Positions 1 to 13,138 of a stretch of 64,000 nt of DNA are shown here, piece by piece. Location of the stretch: the NCBI GenBank assembly GCA_963377175.1, contig CAUJNA010000589.1:64501-128500 (forward strand), in the 5' to 3' direction. The stretch's first letter is position 1. The number at the start of each line of letters is the position of its first letter. This DNA is from Effrenium voratum (taxonomy: Eukaryota > Sar > Dinophyceae > Suessiales > Symbiodiniaceae). The translations under genes were made by a program, and so were the position numbers. Below the pieces are notes generated by a model. It saw only the letters and a program-made list of their open reading frames with translations, searched no databases and was not told the origin of the DNA.

Positions 1-182
1 TTTTTTTTTGGTTTTCTTTTTTTTTTTTTTTATATATCCCACCACTTGTTGACTCTTGAGGCACCCTGGCACTAGCTCCTCGAACACGTGCTGGCAACAT
101 AGGTCACCAAAGTGGCTGGAGCAATGACGTCATTCGGCTGGACTCCCTCTCGGTCGACCAGGCCTTTGTTTCTCGAATGATG
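1..182. other. Window start, no gene seen
   Basis: A T-rich stretch (1-35) is followed by unremarkable sequence leading into a family A element. If NOC2 continues, this is intron or 3' sequence. Confidence 0.4.
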
Positions 183-389
183 CTGTGGATGGTTGCGAAA
201 TCCATTTCGCACCACCCAAGACGCCGTGAAAAAACCATAAGGTTTGTTAGTATTTACAGGCAAATCATCAGAAACCAGGGTTTCTTTTGAAACCAGGGTT
301 GAAACCATAACGGTTGTTGGTATTTACAGGCAAATCATCAGAAACCAGGGTTTCTTAGGTGGTGCGAAATGGATTTCGTCCATCCACAG
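183..389. mobile_element. Family A TIR element with internal duplication
   Basis: The ends are CTGTGGATGG... and ...CCATCCACAG. The middle segment (GTATTTACAGGCAAATCATC and its flank) is present twice in tandem, giving a longer 207-bp copy. Confidence 0.75.
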
Positions 390-794
390 TAGGCCTTCCA
401 AGCTTAAGCAATCGTGCACCCAATTTTTGACAGGCCCGCAACCTGGTCGAATGATCATGTTGCTGGTTGGAGAAACATGCCAAGATGCTGTTTCAGCACT
501 TGTTGCCGTGTCCGCCACACCTTTCTGATGCCCCTCCTTCATGTGGAGCGGTGGGTCAATTTGGAATAGGACCGGCTTCTTTGCCATTGCCCACGGCAGT
601 TGAAGAAATCTTGGTAAAGATCCCTGGTCGCCGCGCTATCCTTGCCTTTGCCAGGCCAAGCATGACAAAGCTTCAGCCGTGCTGCACTTGGCGCTCGGCT
701 GGCACGAGCCTTGACCGCAGCAGTTTGAATAGCAGCTGGTGTTGTCTTGCCTTGCAAGCCTGCAAATGCAGTCAGAAGTGGGCACTGCCGCAGC

Positions 795-931
795 ACCCCT
801 TAGAGCCAGGCTCTGCAATGAGCGAAGAAACCGCATGTAATGAGCTTTTCGTGCCTTTTTCTGTTCGTCAGTTAGGTTCTGTTGAAAGTCAGTGACTTCC
901 TTATCAATAGGCGCTTCATCCTGCGCTTCTT
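795..931 (-). CDS. NOC2: NOC2 C-terminal exon candidate
   Basis: It encodes [20 protein letters not shown] then [19 protein letters not shown] after acceptor ATGCAAG|AA. It corresponds to the NOC2 VEAWEKL...YYSHWRKL region. Downstream (about 600-790) a second minus frame, SAATRDLYQDFF at its end, could be a further exon. The stop codon was not located. Confidence 0.52.
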
Positions 932-3900
932 GCATGTCTAAACTCTGACCTGTTTGGTGAGGGAAGGTTGACCCCGTGTGAATCAACCTGTTAGACGATT
1001 CTGGGTGTAGGCTGCGCCTGCCCCGTCAATCAACTGCAGGTGCCCGCAGAACGCAGCTGGACGGCGGATTCCCTACCAATTGCAAGTAAATCCCACCAGA
1101 AACCACGGTGAAGAACCAGATTTGATCCATGTTCCGCACTTGCAAGAAGTGGGTGTGGCTCAAACAAATGTACCAACATGGCACCTTGCTAAGTGGAACC
1201 AAAGCCTAAAACCTGCGTAAGACTAGCTGCCAAATTTTGAGCCACACCCAAGTCGGGAAAGCAAGCCCCCAGCCAAAAGCTAACACAGAACCAGATGATA
1301 GCAACAAACCAAAAGCACGTGACAAGGACAATGAAGCCATGATTTGTCATAGCCCCCTAATTGGATGACCAGCCCAGGTGGTTTGCAAGCGAAGCCCAAG
1401 CCGAAGAAGTTTTCCAAGAAGGCTCTAGGGACTTATCTCCTGATCCACTCACTAAAGAGGATGGTCCTCCAAGTACCCCACCTGAGTCCGAATCAAAACC
1501 GATCGGTACTAAAATAGTCTACCCAGAACCATGTACAGGATTAAGAAGGCGGCCGCAGCTATTTATGGTTGGGATCGTCCCTTACTAACCTTCATCTACC
1601 CGGGTTTTGATTGTGGCTCACCTGGCTTTGTGCAAGGCAAGCCCAACTTTCAGCCTGGGCTTTGGCAGCGGTATGCACCACATCCGCTCAGATGGTATGC
1701 TTGCCCCACCAAATCACAGGGCTGCATCCATCTCAAGCCGCCCACTGGAAGAAATAGACAAATTTCCAGCAGTCATAGATTCCCTTAAAAACCAACCGGG
1801 GAAAATAAACCAGCAAAAGAAACCAACAAAAAAAAGAAGCAACATCTTCTCAAAAACACATGGAAGCAAGTGCTTGGCGTTTTTTTTGTCCATCCACACG
1901 GCCCCATCCCCCATCCCGCATATCGGCTCCTCCGGCGTTTGAGGCTTCTCCTCACCGCTTTTCAACAGAACCTCCGGCCGAGGCGCCGAGAAGTGTCTCA
2001 TCAAAGGAAGCTCAGTCGGAACCTGGGAATCAAACGGATTTTGGGTTTCCTCGGGTTCGGGTGGCCATTTGAAAACCACAAAAAAAGAAAAGAAAAAGAA
2101 CAAACAGACCCTGGCCATTTGAAAACCAAAAAAAACAGACCCGAATCTTCGCTTTGAACCCAGCCAACGCCTTACTCCATTCGCCAAGTTCGCAACTGGG
2201 GATCGCCACTTGGGTTCTAACCCACCAGGCTTCATCCCAGTGAACGGGGGCCCAAAATTTTTAACCCCGGATTAATAAGCTACTGGTTGATGAATCGGGG
2301 GGTGTCCCCTTTTAGTGGGGGATTCATCACTTTTGGAGGGAACACCTCCCCAATAATGGGAACCGCTTATTAATCCTGGTGGGCCCAAAATGTTAAACCC
2401 CGGATCTAAGTAGAACCCCGGATTGATCTTCTTTGGGGGTGTGGCCCCTTTTAGCGGTTGGATTCAGACCACTTCTGGAGGGAACACCCCCCTAATGGGA
2501 CGGGTTCTACTTAGATCCTGGGTCTACATGATATGATCAAAGGAAGCTCAGTCGGAACTTCCAGCGGTGCTGGAACTAATTGAGCTGTGTTTCTCTGATG
2601 AACAGGGTCGCATGCGAAGACATCTGCAAAAAAAGTGGAACAATCGCGAGAACTGGAGTAACGAGTAGAAGTTATGGCCCTGTGCGTGAGTTTGGCTCGT
2701 CTTTACATGTGCGCAGCGTACCTCCTCGCGGTTTGGAATGGGCTCGGATACCCATGTTGGAGACACCCAATTTTTTACCAACCACCGCCTTCCATTTGCT
2801 CAAGGTCCCGGGTCCCTTTAAAACCAACAAGGGAAAACAACAAATATTCTTAAGCAAATGGAAGTTGCCATGATTTTTGTTCAAAGAGTTTCAGCCAGGG
2901 GATGGCAATACACACCAACGAGAGCCAGGGGTTTCCGCCAGTGCCAGGGTTTCTGAGCCGGTTCTGAAAACATCCTCAGAATGGTATGCAAAAGGGGGTT
3001 AGGGCCCCCCACAAGTGGATTTTGTCCATCCACTACGTGGTTGTCAGGGCCCCCCCAAGAAACAGTTTCACACCCCACCCCAAAAGGAACCCTAGTGGGG
3101 TGAATCCACGAGTATTTGGGGGTCAGCACACCGAAGTGCGCAGGGGCTTCACCGATTCATGCGTAGCACGGCTACGCGCACTGTGGCAAACGGAAACACG
3201 AACCAAAACCCGCATGAAAAAGATTGACCCATGCCCAAGCCAGCTGGGAAGTTCAACATACTACTTTGCCTAGGTCCTCGAGTAGAGAGGTTCGCATAAG
3301 GGTACCAACCTTTTTCTGCAGTCTATTTTAGTAGGGGAACCCTCCCAACCAAAAACGGGGTAAAGAAGGGCACCCAGCTGGGGGACCTAGTTGCGATATG
3401 TTGGCCTGATGTCTCAAAAAATGAGCTTGCTGATGAGTACCTGGTGCCCTGTGACTCGACGCCGACTTGCAGCTTGTCCAAAAGGGCGAGGTGCTGCACC
3501 CGCGAACGAACCTCAAATTATTCATGCTTTAGGAGACCCCCAAAAAAGGGGGTTTCGCTTTAAAACCACAAACAAAGGAGTCATGTTGGCCCCGGATTCA
3601 TCAACCCCAGTTTATTCATAGGGGGGGGTCCTTGAATTTAGTGGGGGTTCAGACCACTTTTGGAGGGGCCGGCACCCCCATATTAATGAACTGAGGTTGA
3701 TTGATCTGGGGTCAACATTAACCCACGTACACCCATTTGGTCCCTCTTGCCCCAAGCTCTCTGAGCCCGGCGCTAGGTGGATGCGATGCGAACCTGCGTA
3801 TCAATGCCACGTGCACGGCGCCCTCCGAAAGATTCTCTCATCCGAGCATCAAACGATTCGCAACTCACTTCCACGGGCGGGCACAAAAAAACAACGTGAT

Positions 3901-6900
3901 TGCCCACCAAAGTTGTATCTCTCTTGTTTTGATTCTATTGTGTTTCTTCTGAGGGGGAGCGGAGAGGTCCAGGGAAGAAGAGGTCAAGGAAATTCAGAAG
4001 CCCCCCCCAGCCCAGGTGTCAACTTTGGAACGCGCCTTCCGGCACGCCTTTCCACACGTAGGGCGCAGAAGGCACCTGGCCACGAGGGACCTCCACGCAC
4101 AGATGGGACCCGCCCAAGGACCACCGGTGCCTAAAAAAGAAAACGAGTCAGCAACCCATGGCTGGACCAAAAGCAAACCTGTTTTTGTTTGGCGGAAGCC
4201 GAGATCTCTTCCATGCCTGGCAGCCAGATGTTGTTTAATTACTGACAAAACCGCCTCGGTCCCGGAAAACCTGATCGTTTTCTCTCCATCACGCGACATC
4301 AATGCGGCGACCCGGCCTCGTCCAGGACGTTCATGGTACCAGAGATGCCCTTGCCCTGCCGGAACGATGGGAACACAGGCTACCCAGGAAACTGCCCTGA
4401 GTCGCACAATCACAGCCGATCAGTACTGTGGATGAACGAAATCCTGCACCAATACAACGAACAATGGTTTCCAATGGTTTCAAAGTGGTGCGAAATGGAT
4501 TTCGTCCATCCACAGTATGAAACAAGTCTGCCCAAATCCATGTGAGGAAAAATAAAAGCGGAATGCCGAGCCTTTTTCATCTGCCCAGGTCTTGATTGTG
4601 GCTCGCCTGTTGGTCCAAAACGCCCCCTCATTTGTGTCTCGAAAGTGGAAGGGCTGATACAGTGGAGAATCTGTCATTCAAACCTTCCACTCTTGGGGCT
4701 TGTGGCTTAAAGTCAGAAGTCAGAAACTGGCATTGGTGGTTTCCCTCCAGCCCGCCACTTGGGGATAAACTTTCATCATAAATTCATGAGGCCAGCTGCG
4801 GCCGCTGAAGGGCCCGTTCCACGGCTTTCGGCCCAAAAGATCTTCCGCCCATCCCAGACCCGTTGACGCCCGTCGATGGAACAAAGAGTTTTCTCCCGCT
4901 CCGGGAGGACCACAGTCCAGCAATTTGCGGGGTTAAATCTAAGGGTACCTTCCAACCATTCTTTCCAGGGATCCGAATCTTTCTAGAAAACCTCCGGAAA
5001 CACACAACAAACGGCCAGATTTTGGAAAGAACGATGGTGGAAAAGAATGGGGAATCAACCCCAGATTAAAGGGAAATCCAGCCTGAGTTTGACGCCAGAA
5101 ACGGTCAAAGTACTGGTTGTCACAGGTGACCTTCTGGAAAAATGGATGGGTTCCCCTCCCTGGTTGTTTGCGAACAAACCGATAAAGAGGACACCTATGA
5201 TTGGATCTCCATTGTTTGTGGCTTGGATATAGGTGTGGCTGCTTGTTAGTTCCATCTGTTTCCAACCAAACTAACCTGTCACAGGTCCGGCCATACTCAA
5301 TGGGTGGTAAACCAAGAAACAAGGAGCGCATATGTATATATATATATACATATATGTGTATCCACAATCCTTGGTTGCTGTGAACCCCTCTTCACAAGGT
5401 TTTAACTTTTTGTGAGTTCAAAGGAAAACCCTTGATTTTCCAAAAAGCTAAGGTCTAAATCAAAAGGGTCAGGGGTTGGAGTCGGGGGGGAGCTTAGTCC
5501 AGGCGTTCTTCAACAGCTTGGGGAGACAGCCTTCACCTAGCTGACAAACATGGTAACATGGGGGTGCACGAGCCCCTTCCAAAAACGAAATGAGTTCTTC
5601 CAGGAAAAAAACACGCCATGTGCGTTGCCGAGGTGACGTGTCCTGCCTTCTTTTTTCAAATCTTTCCGGCCTCGATCCAGAAGGCGCAGGGCCCCTGCAG
5701 TGAGCCTGGCGATCCCAAGCTTCTTTTTCTGGGAAACGTGTGTGCGCCAATAAGTTGTTCACTTCTTTCAGGGGCAATGGCCACGGAGGCGGGTACGTGA
5801 AATACATGAAGTTACCCCCTCAATCCAATTTTTGATGTGTGTTGAACCTGGTCTTCCACACCTAGGTCCTCCAGTAGAGAGGTTAGCATAAGGGTACCCT
5901 TTTTCTGCAGTCCATTTTAGTAGGGGAACCCTTCCCCAAAAAATTGTAAAAGGGCACTTCTGCGGGACCTAGACACTGAAAAGCCCATGTTCTAGTCTCG
6001 GGTTGACAGCATTCTGGGTAACTCCGAACCACCAAACTTGCCGACGCAGAAAATGCCCACAACTGTGGACCGGTAGGGACAGGGCTGCTTTTCATGCTTC
6101 AAGGGCAACTTCCAGCCACCATTTTTGCGGGAGCACTTCCAACCACTCCAAATCCATGGATCCGGGACTTCCTAAATAGAGTTAACCCGCTCATACAATT
6201 GAAGCCCCCATTACCTCCCACAAATCTGGGCCAAACAACGTCACTTGTTGCTCCTGTGGTTGAAAGGGAAACTGGAGGACAATCCTCACACCACTCATCA
6301 TTTTCTTAGATTCAGTCTTCATATGTGGTCCACCTTAATATACAAAACAGGTGTTCCCCCCTGGCTACACCAAGAATCATATTCTGAGATTTGGTCTTCG
6401 TATTTCATCGACCAAAAGACAAGATACAGGGACTGACCCCGGTGCTGGGCCCCTTACGGTCCCTGAGATCTGGCCGCAGAAGCAGGCTTTCAAGGCTATT
6501 AGGTAGAAACCCGGTGAAGCGGCTGGGTTATGTGATTTCTTTTTCAAAGGAACCGGAAACCCCCAAACATCGTGGGTGATCCATTTGGTTTCTGTTCAAA
6601 CCGGCCCAAAAGATCAGCTTCCCACCATTGGTGGCGTGGATTGTTGGTTTGGTGGTTGGGGGGCGGTTTCCTTCCCATATACCCTCTGAAAAAACCAAAG
6701 CTCAATGAGAACAGAAATCTCATGTGGACCAAAAGGGGAAAAGCTTGCTTGATTTTGATTTTCAGTACGAATACAAACTGTGAGAACATGGCCTATGAAT
6801 CCTTTAGGTCTGAGAAATATTCAGCTAGAGCTGTCAGAAAAGTTACCACAGGGACAGCTGGCTTGTGGCAGCCAAGCGTTCATAGCCACGTTGCTGTTTG

Positions 6901-9900
6901 ATCCTTCGGGAGGTTCAATTCAAACCCAAACCACCAATCCAAACTACCAACTAAGGGTTACCTGGACGCTTGGTATGGGCGTGCACCACAAAAACGTGTC
7001 GTCTCGTCTTGGTGTTTTGTGTTTGTTTTGTTTTGTGTTGGGGGGGGAGCAGCTTTAAAAAAATAGAAGTAGACACGGACCCGGAGGAAACAAAAAAACA
7101 CGTCCGACACCTCCTTAAGGCACCCGGATCCGACAGCCGCCCGCTCCTTGGAAGCTGACGCTGACCTCCGCAGAGACGCCGGAGAGCGGGATGTAGGCGC
7201 CTCGCGCGGCGCGAGCCGCGAGGAGGCGAAGCTCCCCACATCTTTTGGTGGATGGCCATGGGTCAAAACCCAAATCGTACCCCCAGCTCTAGGGGTACCT
7301 TCCATTTCCATTCTTTCCAGGGAGTTTTCTTTTCAGGAAACCATCAAATCCCAGGAGAAACGGCTGGTTGTTGAGAACGATGGTTGAAAAGCATGGGGAA
7401 TCAACCCCTAGACCAGTGAACATCCCAATCCCCACCAAAATAGACTAAAACGGGCGGTGCACCTATCCCAAATGGTACCATTGGTTTTGACCATGACCAG
7501 ATGGGTGCCTTGCAACCTTGGTATGGTTGCAACAAACCATCGCACTGTCCTTGCAGCCCCCGCCTAAAAACAACAGAAGCCAAAAAACTAAAAACTTGCC
7601 AAGAACTGTAAAGATGCGGGTCTGGCTCTGCCTTTTTTTGCGGGGCCCCTTTTTTTGGGATGGTTGTAAAGGAAAACCAAAGGAAAACCCACCCATGTTT
7701 GGCCCCAAAAAAAAACATAACCATATTCTGCGAGTCTGGCTTTCAGTTGTCCAAGGGCAACCAAAAGGAAAACCACTGCTTTGGGCCCCCCAATTTTAAG
7801 ACTGCCTATCTGTATCTGAGCTGCATTTGAACCGCATCCGAACCGAACTTGGATGTCCAGTCTTGAAAATAAGTGGCTCGTTCGTGTTCATGATGAACTT
7901 CAGCGGCCATGGGATGCTTGTGAAGGATCGGCGCATCCCTCCATCGATGGTCCGGAACTCGAATGACTCGTTTGCACTCATGTTCAGAATGAACTGCGGC
8001 TTGAACTGGATCGGGTCCCGGTAGAGGCCCCTGGCCTCGATGAATGCAGTCTGATCCCGCAAATCCTTCAGCATACCGGAGCGGAGCTTGACGCCTGCCT
8101 CGACCTCGTTCACGAAGAGAGATCGTCTACCCTTGAGCTGCAAGATGTTCAGCGAGCAGCCAGTGGGGTCTCCAAAGCTAGTGAAGGTCTCTGGCTTGGG
8201 CTCGTAGTGGTTAACTCCGGGCAGGACTCGCCCTGCAGGTTGTGTGTGTCCACAATTAAATCCCAGGGACGTACTGGGCCCAATTGTGCCCAGCATCACC
8301 ATTTTTCCTTTGCAAAAGGTTCCCTGGACAAACCAGCAAAACATGGGCGCCGTTGCATTGTTTCCAGTTTGGTGGCTGTGCTTCCAAAGGTGATATGTGC
8401 CATGGGCAATACTCCTGTGGTCCATGAGCATGAATCCTTGGTTGTCCATGTTCGGCGTTGCGGGGTTGATGACATCGCCACCAACCCACAGTAAAGGGCT
8501 CTTTTGAACAAAACACATACTCATGGGCATGAATCTAACGGCAAAATGAGCCATACTCAAAGCCTGGTATGTTGATTTGGCCAACCCAGAACCATTTTTC
8601 CAGAATTACGCAACCGGACTTTCGCGCCCGTTGCTGGTTGGGACTATCCCTTTCTAACCTTCCACTCTCGAAGTGGCTCAAATGGCAAAGCGTCTAAGGC
8701 GTTCCATGACTCGACTGAGACGGGTCAAAACCCTGGAAACTCCTGGTGAACATCAAAATAGGTGGCTTAAATGGATCTTCCACCCCAAAATGGCTCGCCA
8801 TTATGCAACCCATGGCCAGATCTCTAGGGTTCCCGGCCCGGCTTGGGCGACAAGATCATCCGGCCCTCTTCCGGCGCCGGAGCTGCGCCGGTGCCCACCA
8901 CCGCCATGGCGGATGCCAGTCGAAGACGTCAATCCGCGCGAGTCGGCAGCTTTCCACGGGACCCAGTTTTCGGTTGGAGATACAACCGCCAAGGCGGTGG
9001 AATCCAGGGCACCCCTTTTTTGAGGGGGCTGGGGGAAAGGTGCTAAAATATGTGTTTGGAAGGGATCAATTTTTAGCCTTAGGCCCTCATCCAAGGATAA
9101 GGTACCAAAAAAACCAGGGGCTGGGGTTCTCCAATGTTCAAATTTGGCCCAAAGATGCGAAACTGGATCACCCCCAAGCCGAAGGAGACCTTTTCAGCTT
9201 GTGGCTCGACCGGGTGGCTCGGGGGGAAACAAAAAGGACCCGGCAGCCAGCCCCTGAGAACTCAAAGAAAGACTCCCCTGGCTGGGGGGTTCGGAGAAGA
9301 AAACATCGGGGCCCTCCAAAATCTTGGTTGCTAAAAGTGAATAACTTTTAGCGGTTTACTGGAAAACCCATCAGATGGCAAAAAGTTGTTCAGTCCTAAC
9401 ATCCAAGCAAGATGCAACAAAGAAATGGTGCTCTTTTTCGGGATTTTCGGGTTCACCCCCAAAGACTCAAAAAAAAGATCACGGCTGGGGATTCAACAAT
9501 TCGGCGGGGCGGTGGTCGTTCTGGTTCCCTCCCACACAAAAAAAAAGCAACCCTTCACAAAGAGTAGCCTCCAAAAAGGGAGACACGTTGCAAACGAGCG
9601 GTTCTACATGCTGCAGACCTTTGTCGGTGAGGTGTTGGAAAGCTGGATGTGTCCAGTTGCCAGTCTTGGCTTTCAGAAGCTGAAGACTGCGAGGCAGTTG
9701 ATGCCCAGGCCGATCCTCATGCTGCGCGGCCTTTATCGCGTTTTGAGGCGAGACCTTTCGTGTTGCAGGTTTTAAACATGGTTGGGCAACTCTACACAAC
9801 CAGACCCCTGTCCACGGTGCCATGGCCAGGGTACTTTCTTGTGAGGTTCCATGTTTGTGGAAGGGTGGGTATATTCCGATTGGCCAAAAAAGCCATCTCT

Positions 9901-10615
9901 TCAGCCCTGTCGCCCAACCCCGGTGGCAAAACTCGGCTTCCCCTCGGTTTGAATCGGTGGTTTGGAGGTGCTCCGGGGGCAGCTCCTCATGTGGATGGTT
10001 GCGAAATTCATTTCGCATCATCTAAGAAACCCTGGAATGAGGTGCGAAATGGTTTTCGCAAACATCCACAGTTGGGCGTCACGTCCCCGAGCCAAAAATC
10101 CACACCACCGAAGGGTTACCCAGACCCGTTTGACTCCCGCGGCGCACTTTTCTTGCTCGCGCGCCGCGGCGCGATCCAACCCATGTGCCTCGCCTGAGCC
10201 GAAATCACGGTGCCCCCCCCAAACGCTGGCTGGTTCTGAGTTCGCCGGGAATCAACCCTCCAACTGCTGGCTTCCTTAGGGGACGGTTCATTTCAGGGGT
10301 ACAGTTCATTTCAAGCGCATTTTCAGGGGTTGCGATGGAGGTTAGAGACCACCATCCACGCACACACTGCCTTATTTGGTGACATATAAGTATCATATAA
10401 GCATCCATGCCTTCGAAGCTGCACATGCCTGAAAATGCCCAAAAGCAATCCCAAAACCCATCAAAACGACTCCCTCCAATGCTTCAAGGACTGCAGGACC
10501 GCCCCAGTCAGGCTCCATGATAATTGCTGCAAGGTTGTAAAGGTATGTATGCATGCATGCATGCATGCATTTAGGTAGGTAGGTAGGTAGGTAGGTATGT
10601 ATGTATGTTGTATGC

Positions 10616-10660
<45 letters not shown>

Positions 10661-10729
10661 TCCTGCCTGCCTGCCTGTCTGTCTGTCTGTCTGTCTCTGC
10701 CTGCCTGTCTGCCTGCCTGCCTGCCTGCC

Positions 10730-10768
<39 letters not shown>

Positions 10769-10820
10769 GTCTGTCTGTCTGTCTGTCTGCCTGCCTGCCT
10801 GTCTGTCGGTCTGTCTGTCG

Positions 10821-10859
<39 letters not shown>

Positions 10860-13095
10860 CTTCGAGTCTGCACACTTGGGGACCAAAGTGATCCGTTCAA
10901 AGCACGCAGATTCATATTGGAACCCGAAAAAATGGACCTGAACCTTCGACCCTTAAATTTCCCTTTCACTGGGCTACTGGCCCAAAGCTCTTGAACTCTG
11001 GAATGTGAACTCCCGGAAACTCACCTGGGCGACCTCCAAAAAGCGCCTGCCAGGCCTTCGCCTCCGACCCGGGGCTCGGACCTTTGAAGGGCACGAGGCG
11101 GTCGAAGTGCCCGAGGTCGCCCTGGTACCTGCCCCGCTTTTCACGACCAAAAGCCGGCGGCGCCGGGGGAGATAAACGAAAAACAACTTGCAGCCAACCC
11201 CATACTGTGGATGGTTGCGAAATCCTCATTTCGCACCACTAAGTAGACCTGGAATGATGCTTCCCCTATAAATACCAGCAAACAATGGTTTCAACCCTGG
11301 ATTCAAAGTAGTGCAGGATTTTGTCCATCCACAGTATTGCATAGGTGGCTTTTTGGTAACATAGATAGGTTTCCCTGGAAAGTGGAATGATATGGCAAGG
11401 ATTTTTCGTGGGGAACCCCTTAAAACACACGCTTGGTGTCCCTAAGTCAAAATTCGTACCCATGTACATAGGTGCCCTTTTGGCTAGACAAACATGGGTT
11501 TCCCTGGCTTTATGGAATGAAACCCAGCTGAACCAGTGGAACCCATCTATGTCTAGCCAAACTAACCCAAAAAGGACACCTATGCCCGAATACCCCCGTG
11601 TGCACTCCAAAAAACCCAGGGTTTTATTAAGGGATACATCCAAAAACCACCCTGCCTTGCAAGCCGAAATCCGCTTTCCGATTGCCAAACGTATCCGTCA
11701 ACGACCATTTGGCGCGCCCTTACCCCAGAAAAGGAGGCCAGTAGGGTGAGGATTCCCGGGCCCCTGATGAGTTTATCCTCCGGAAACATGGATGGTGGGT
11801 TCCATGTTGGTGGTTGAATCACAAGACCAGACAGAGGAGCTTTACTTCGCACTGAAGACGCCTCTTGGCCTTTAACCAGGTCCTCCAGTAGAGAGGTTCG
11901 AACAAGGGTACCGACTTTTAGTTGAGGAACATGGCTTTGCCACAGTCAAAGGCCCCACATCACTGAAGCTGAACGAGGCAAGACGGCCTGAAAGGCGCCT
12001 TTCTGGTTCTGCGGCATGCCGAAGCACGCCAAAACCGCCGTTCATTTCAAGTTCCAAGCTTCGCATGAAGGGTTTCCCTTTGTTTCGGTCGTTTTAAAGG
12101 GAAACCAAAGGAAAAAACTGTTGCTCGCCATTTTGGGGGGTCCAACCTTGGAGCAAGACACTCGCTGGCTGAGTGGACTGGCCAAAACAAGTCTGATTTT
12201 TGTCTTGACCGCACTACAATGGGGCCCCAAACCCAAACAGCGACTAAAGTCCAACTCGGAAAGGGAGGTGTGAAGTATTCGGACACCCAAAACCACACCA
12301 ACCAACAAAAACAAAACAAAAACGGTGTTTAAATTCGGAAACCCAACACACCACACCCACTTTAAAACATCCCTCAAAAACCACTGGGGGGGTCGAGCGG
12401 GTGGCTGACCACCGCTCGGCACGCAACACGACTCCCACCTAGGTCCTCCAGTAGAGAGGTGAGAACAAGGGTACCAACCTTTTCTGTCGTCTATTTTAGT
12501 AGGTTGGAACCCTCCCAACCAAAAAAGTTGGGTTAAGAAGGGCACCAATTGCTGGAGTGAAACGGGCCCACTTTGCTTAACCCAGCTCTGTGCTCCAAAA
12601 ATACCACTGTTTGCTTCTGGTGCCCACAAATCGACCGCCCAAAAAGGTCGCTATCCCAGCTTCTGCCCCCACCAAAAAACTTCTTTAGATTCTAGCCCAT
12701 ACTTCGGAACAAAAAAAAAAAAAAAACGTGTAGAATGATATACCCTCGGCCCCACAACTCGGCGCCCAAAAAGGTCGAACAAAAATCCCTCGGCCCGGGG
12801 GCGCCAGAGATCCACCTCGCGGCCGCCGAAGCGGGCGGTGTGCAGCAGCGCGAGGCTCCGCTGGGCATCTGGCGAGAGTCGGACGCCCGGGAGGTGGAAA
12901 CCAGCCTGGAAAAGGTGTATAGCTGTTCATGCGTTTTAAGGGTTTAAAGGGAGCAGAATCTTTTGTTGAAAAGTGATCCATCCAAAAGGAAACCTTTGAA
13001 CCAATGGTTGGTTGGTTGGTTGGTTGGTTGGTTGGTTGGTTGGTTGGTTGGTTGGTTGGTTGGTTGGTTGGTTGGTTGGTTGGTTGGTTGGTTGG

Positions 13096-13138
<43 letters not shown>

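Noticed and set aside
7796..8584. An integrated virus
   Set aside because: Only one virus-like ORF without a Walker A motif and without neighbouring viral genes; a fragment at most.
10597..10994. Open frames of repeated VCLS/TDRQ residues
   Set aside because: Translation of the CTGT microsatellite; no gene.
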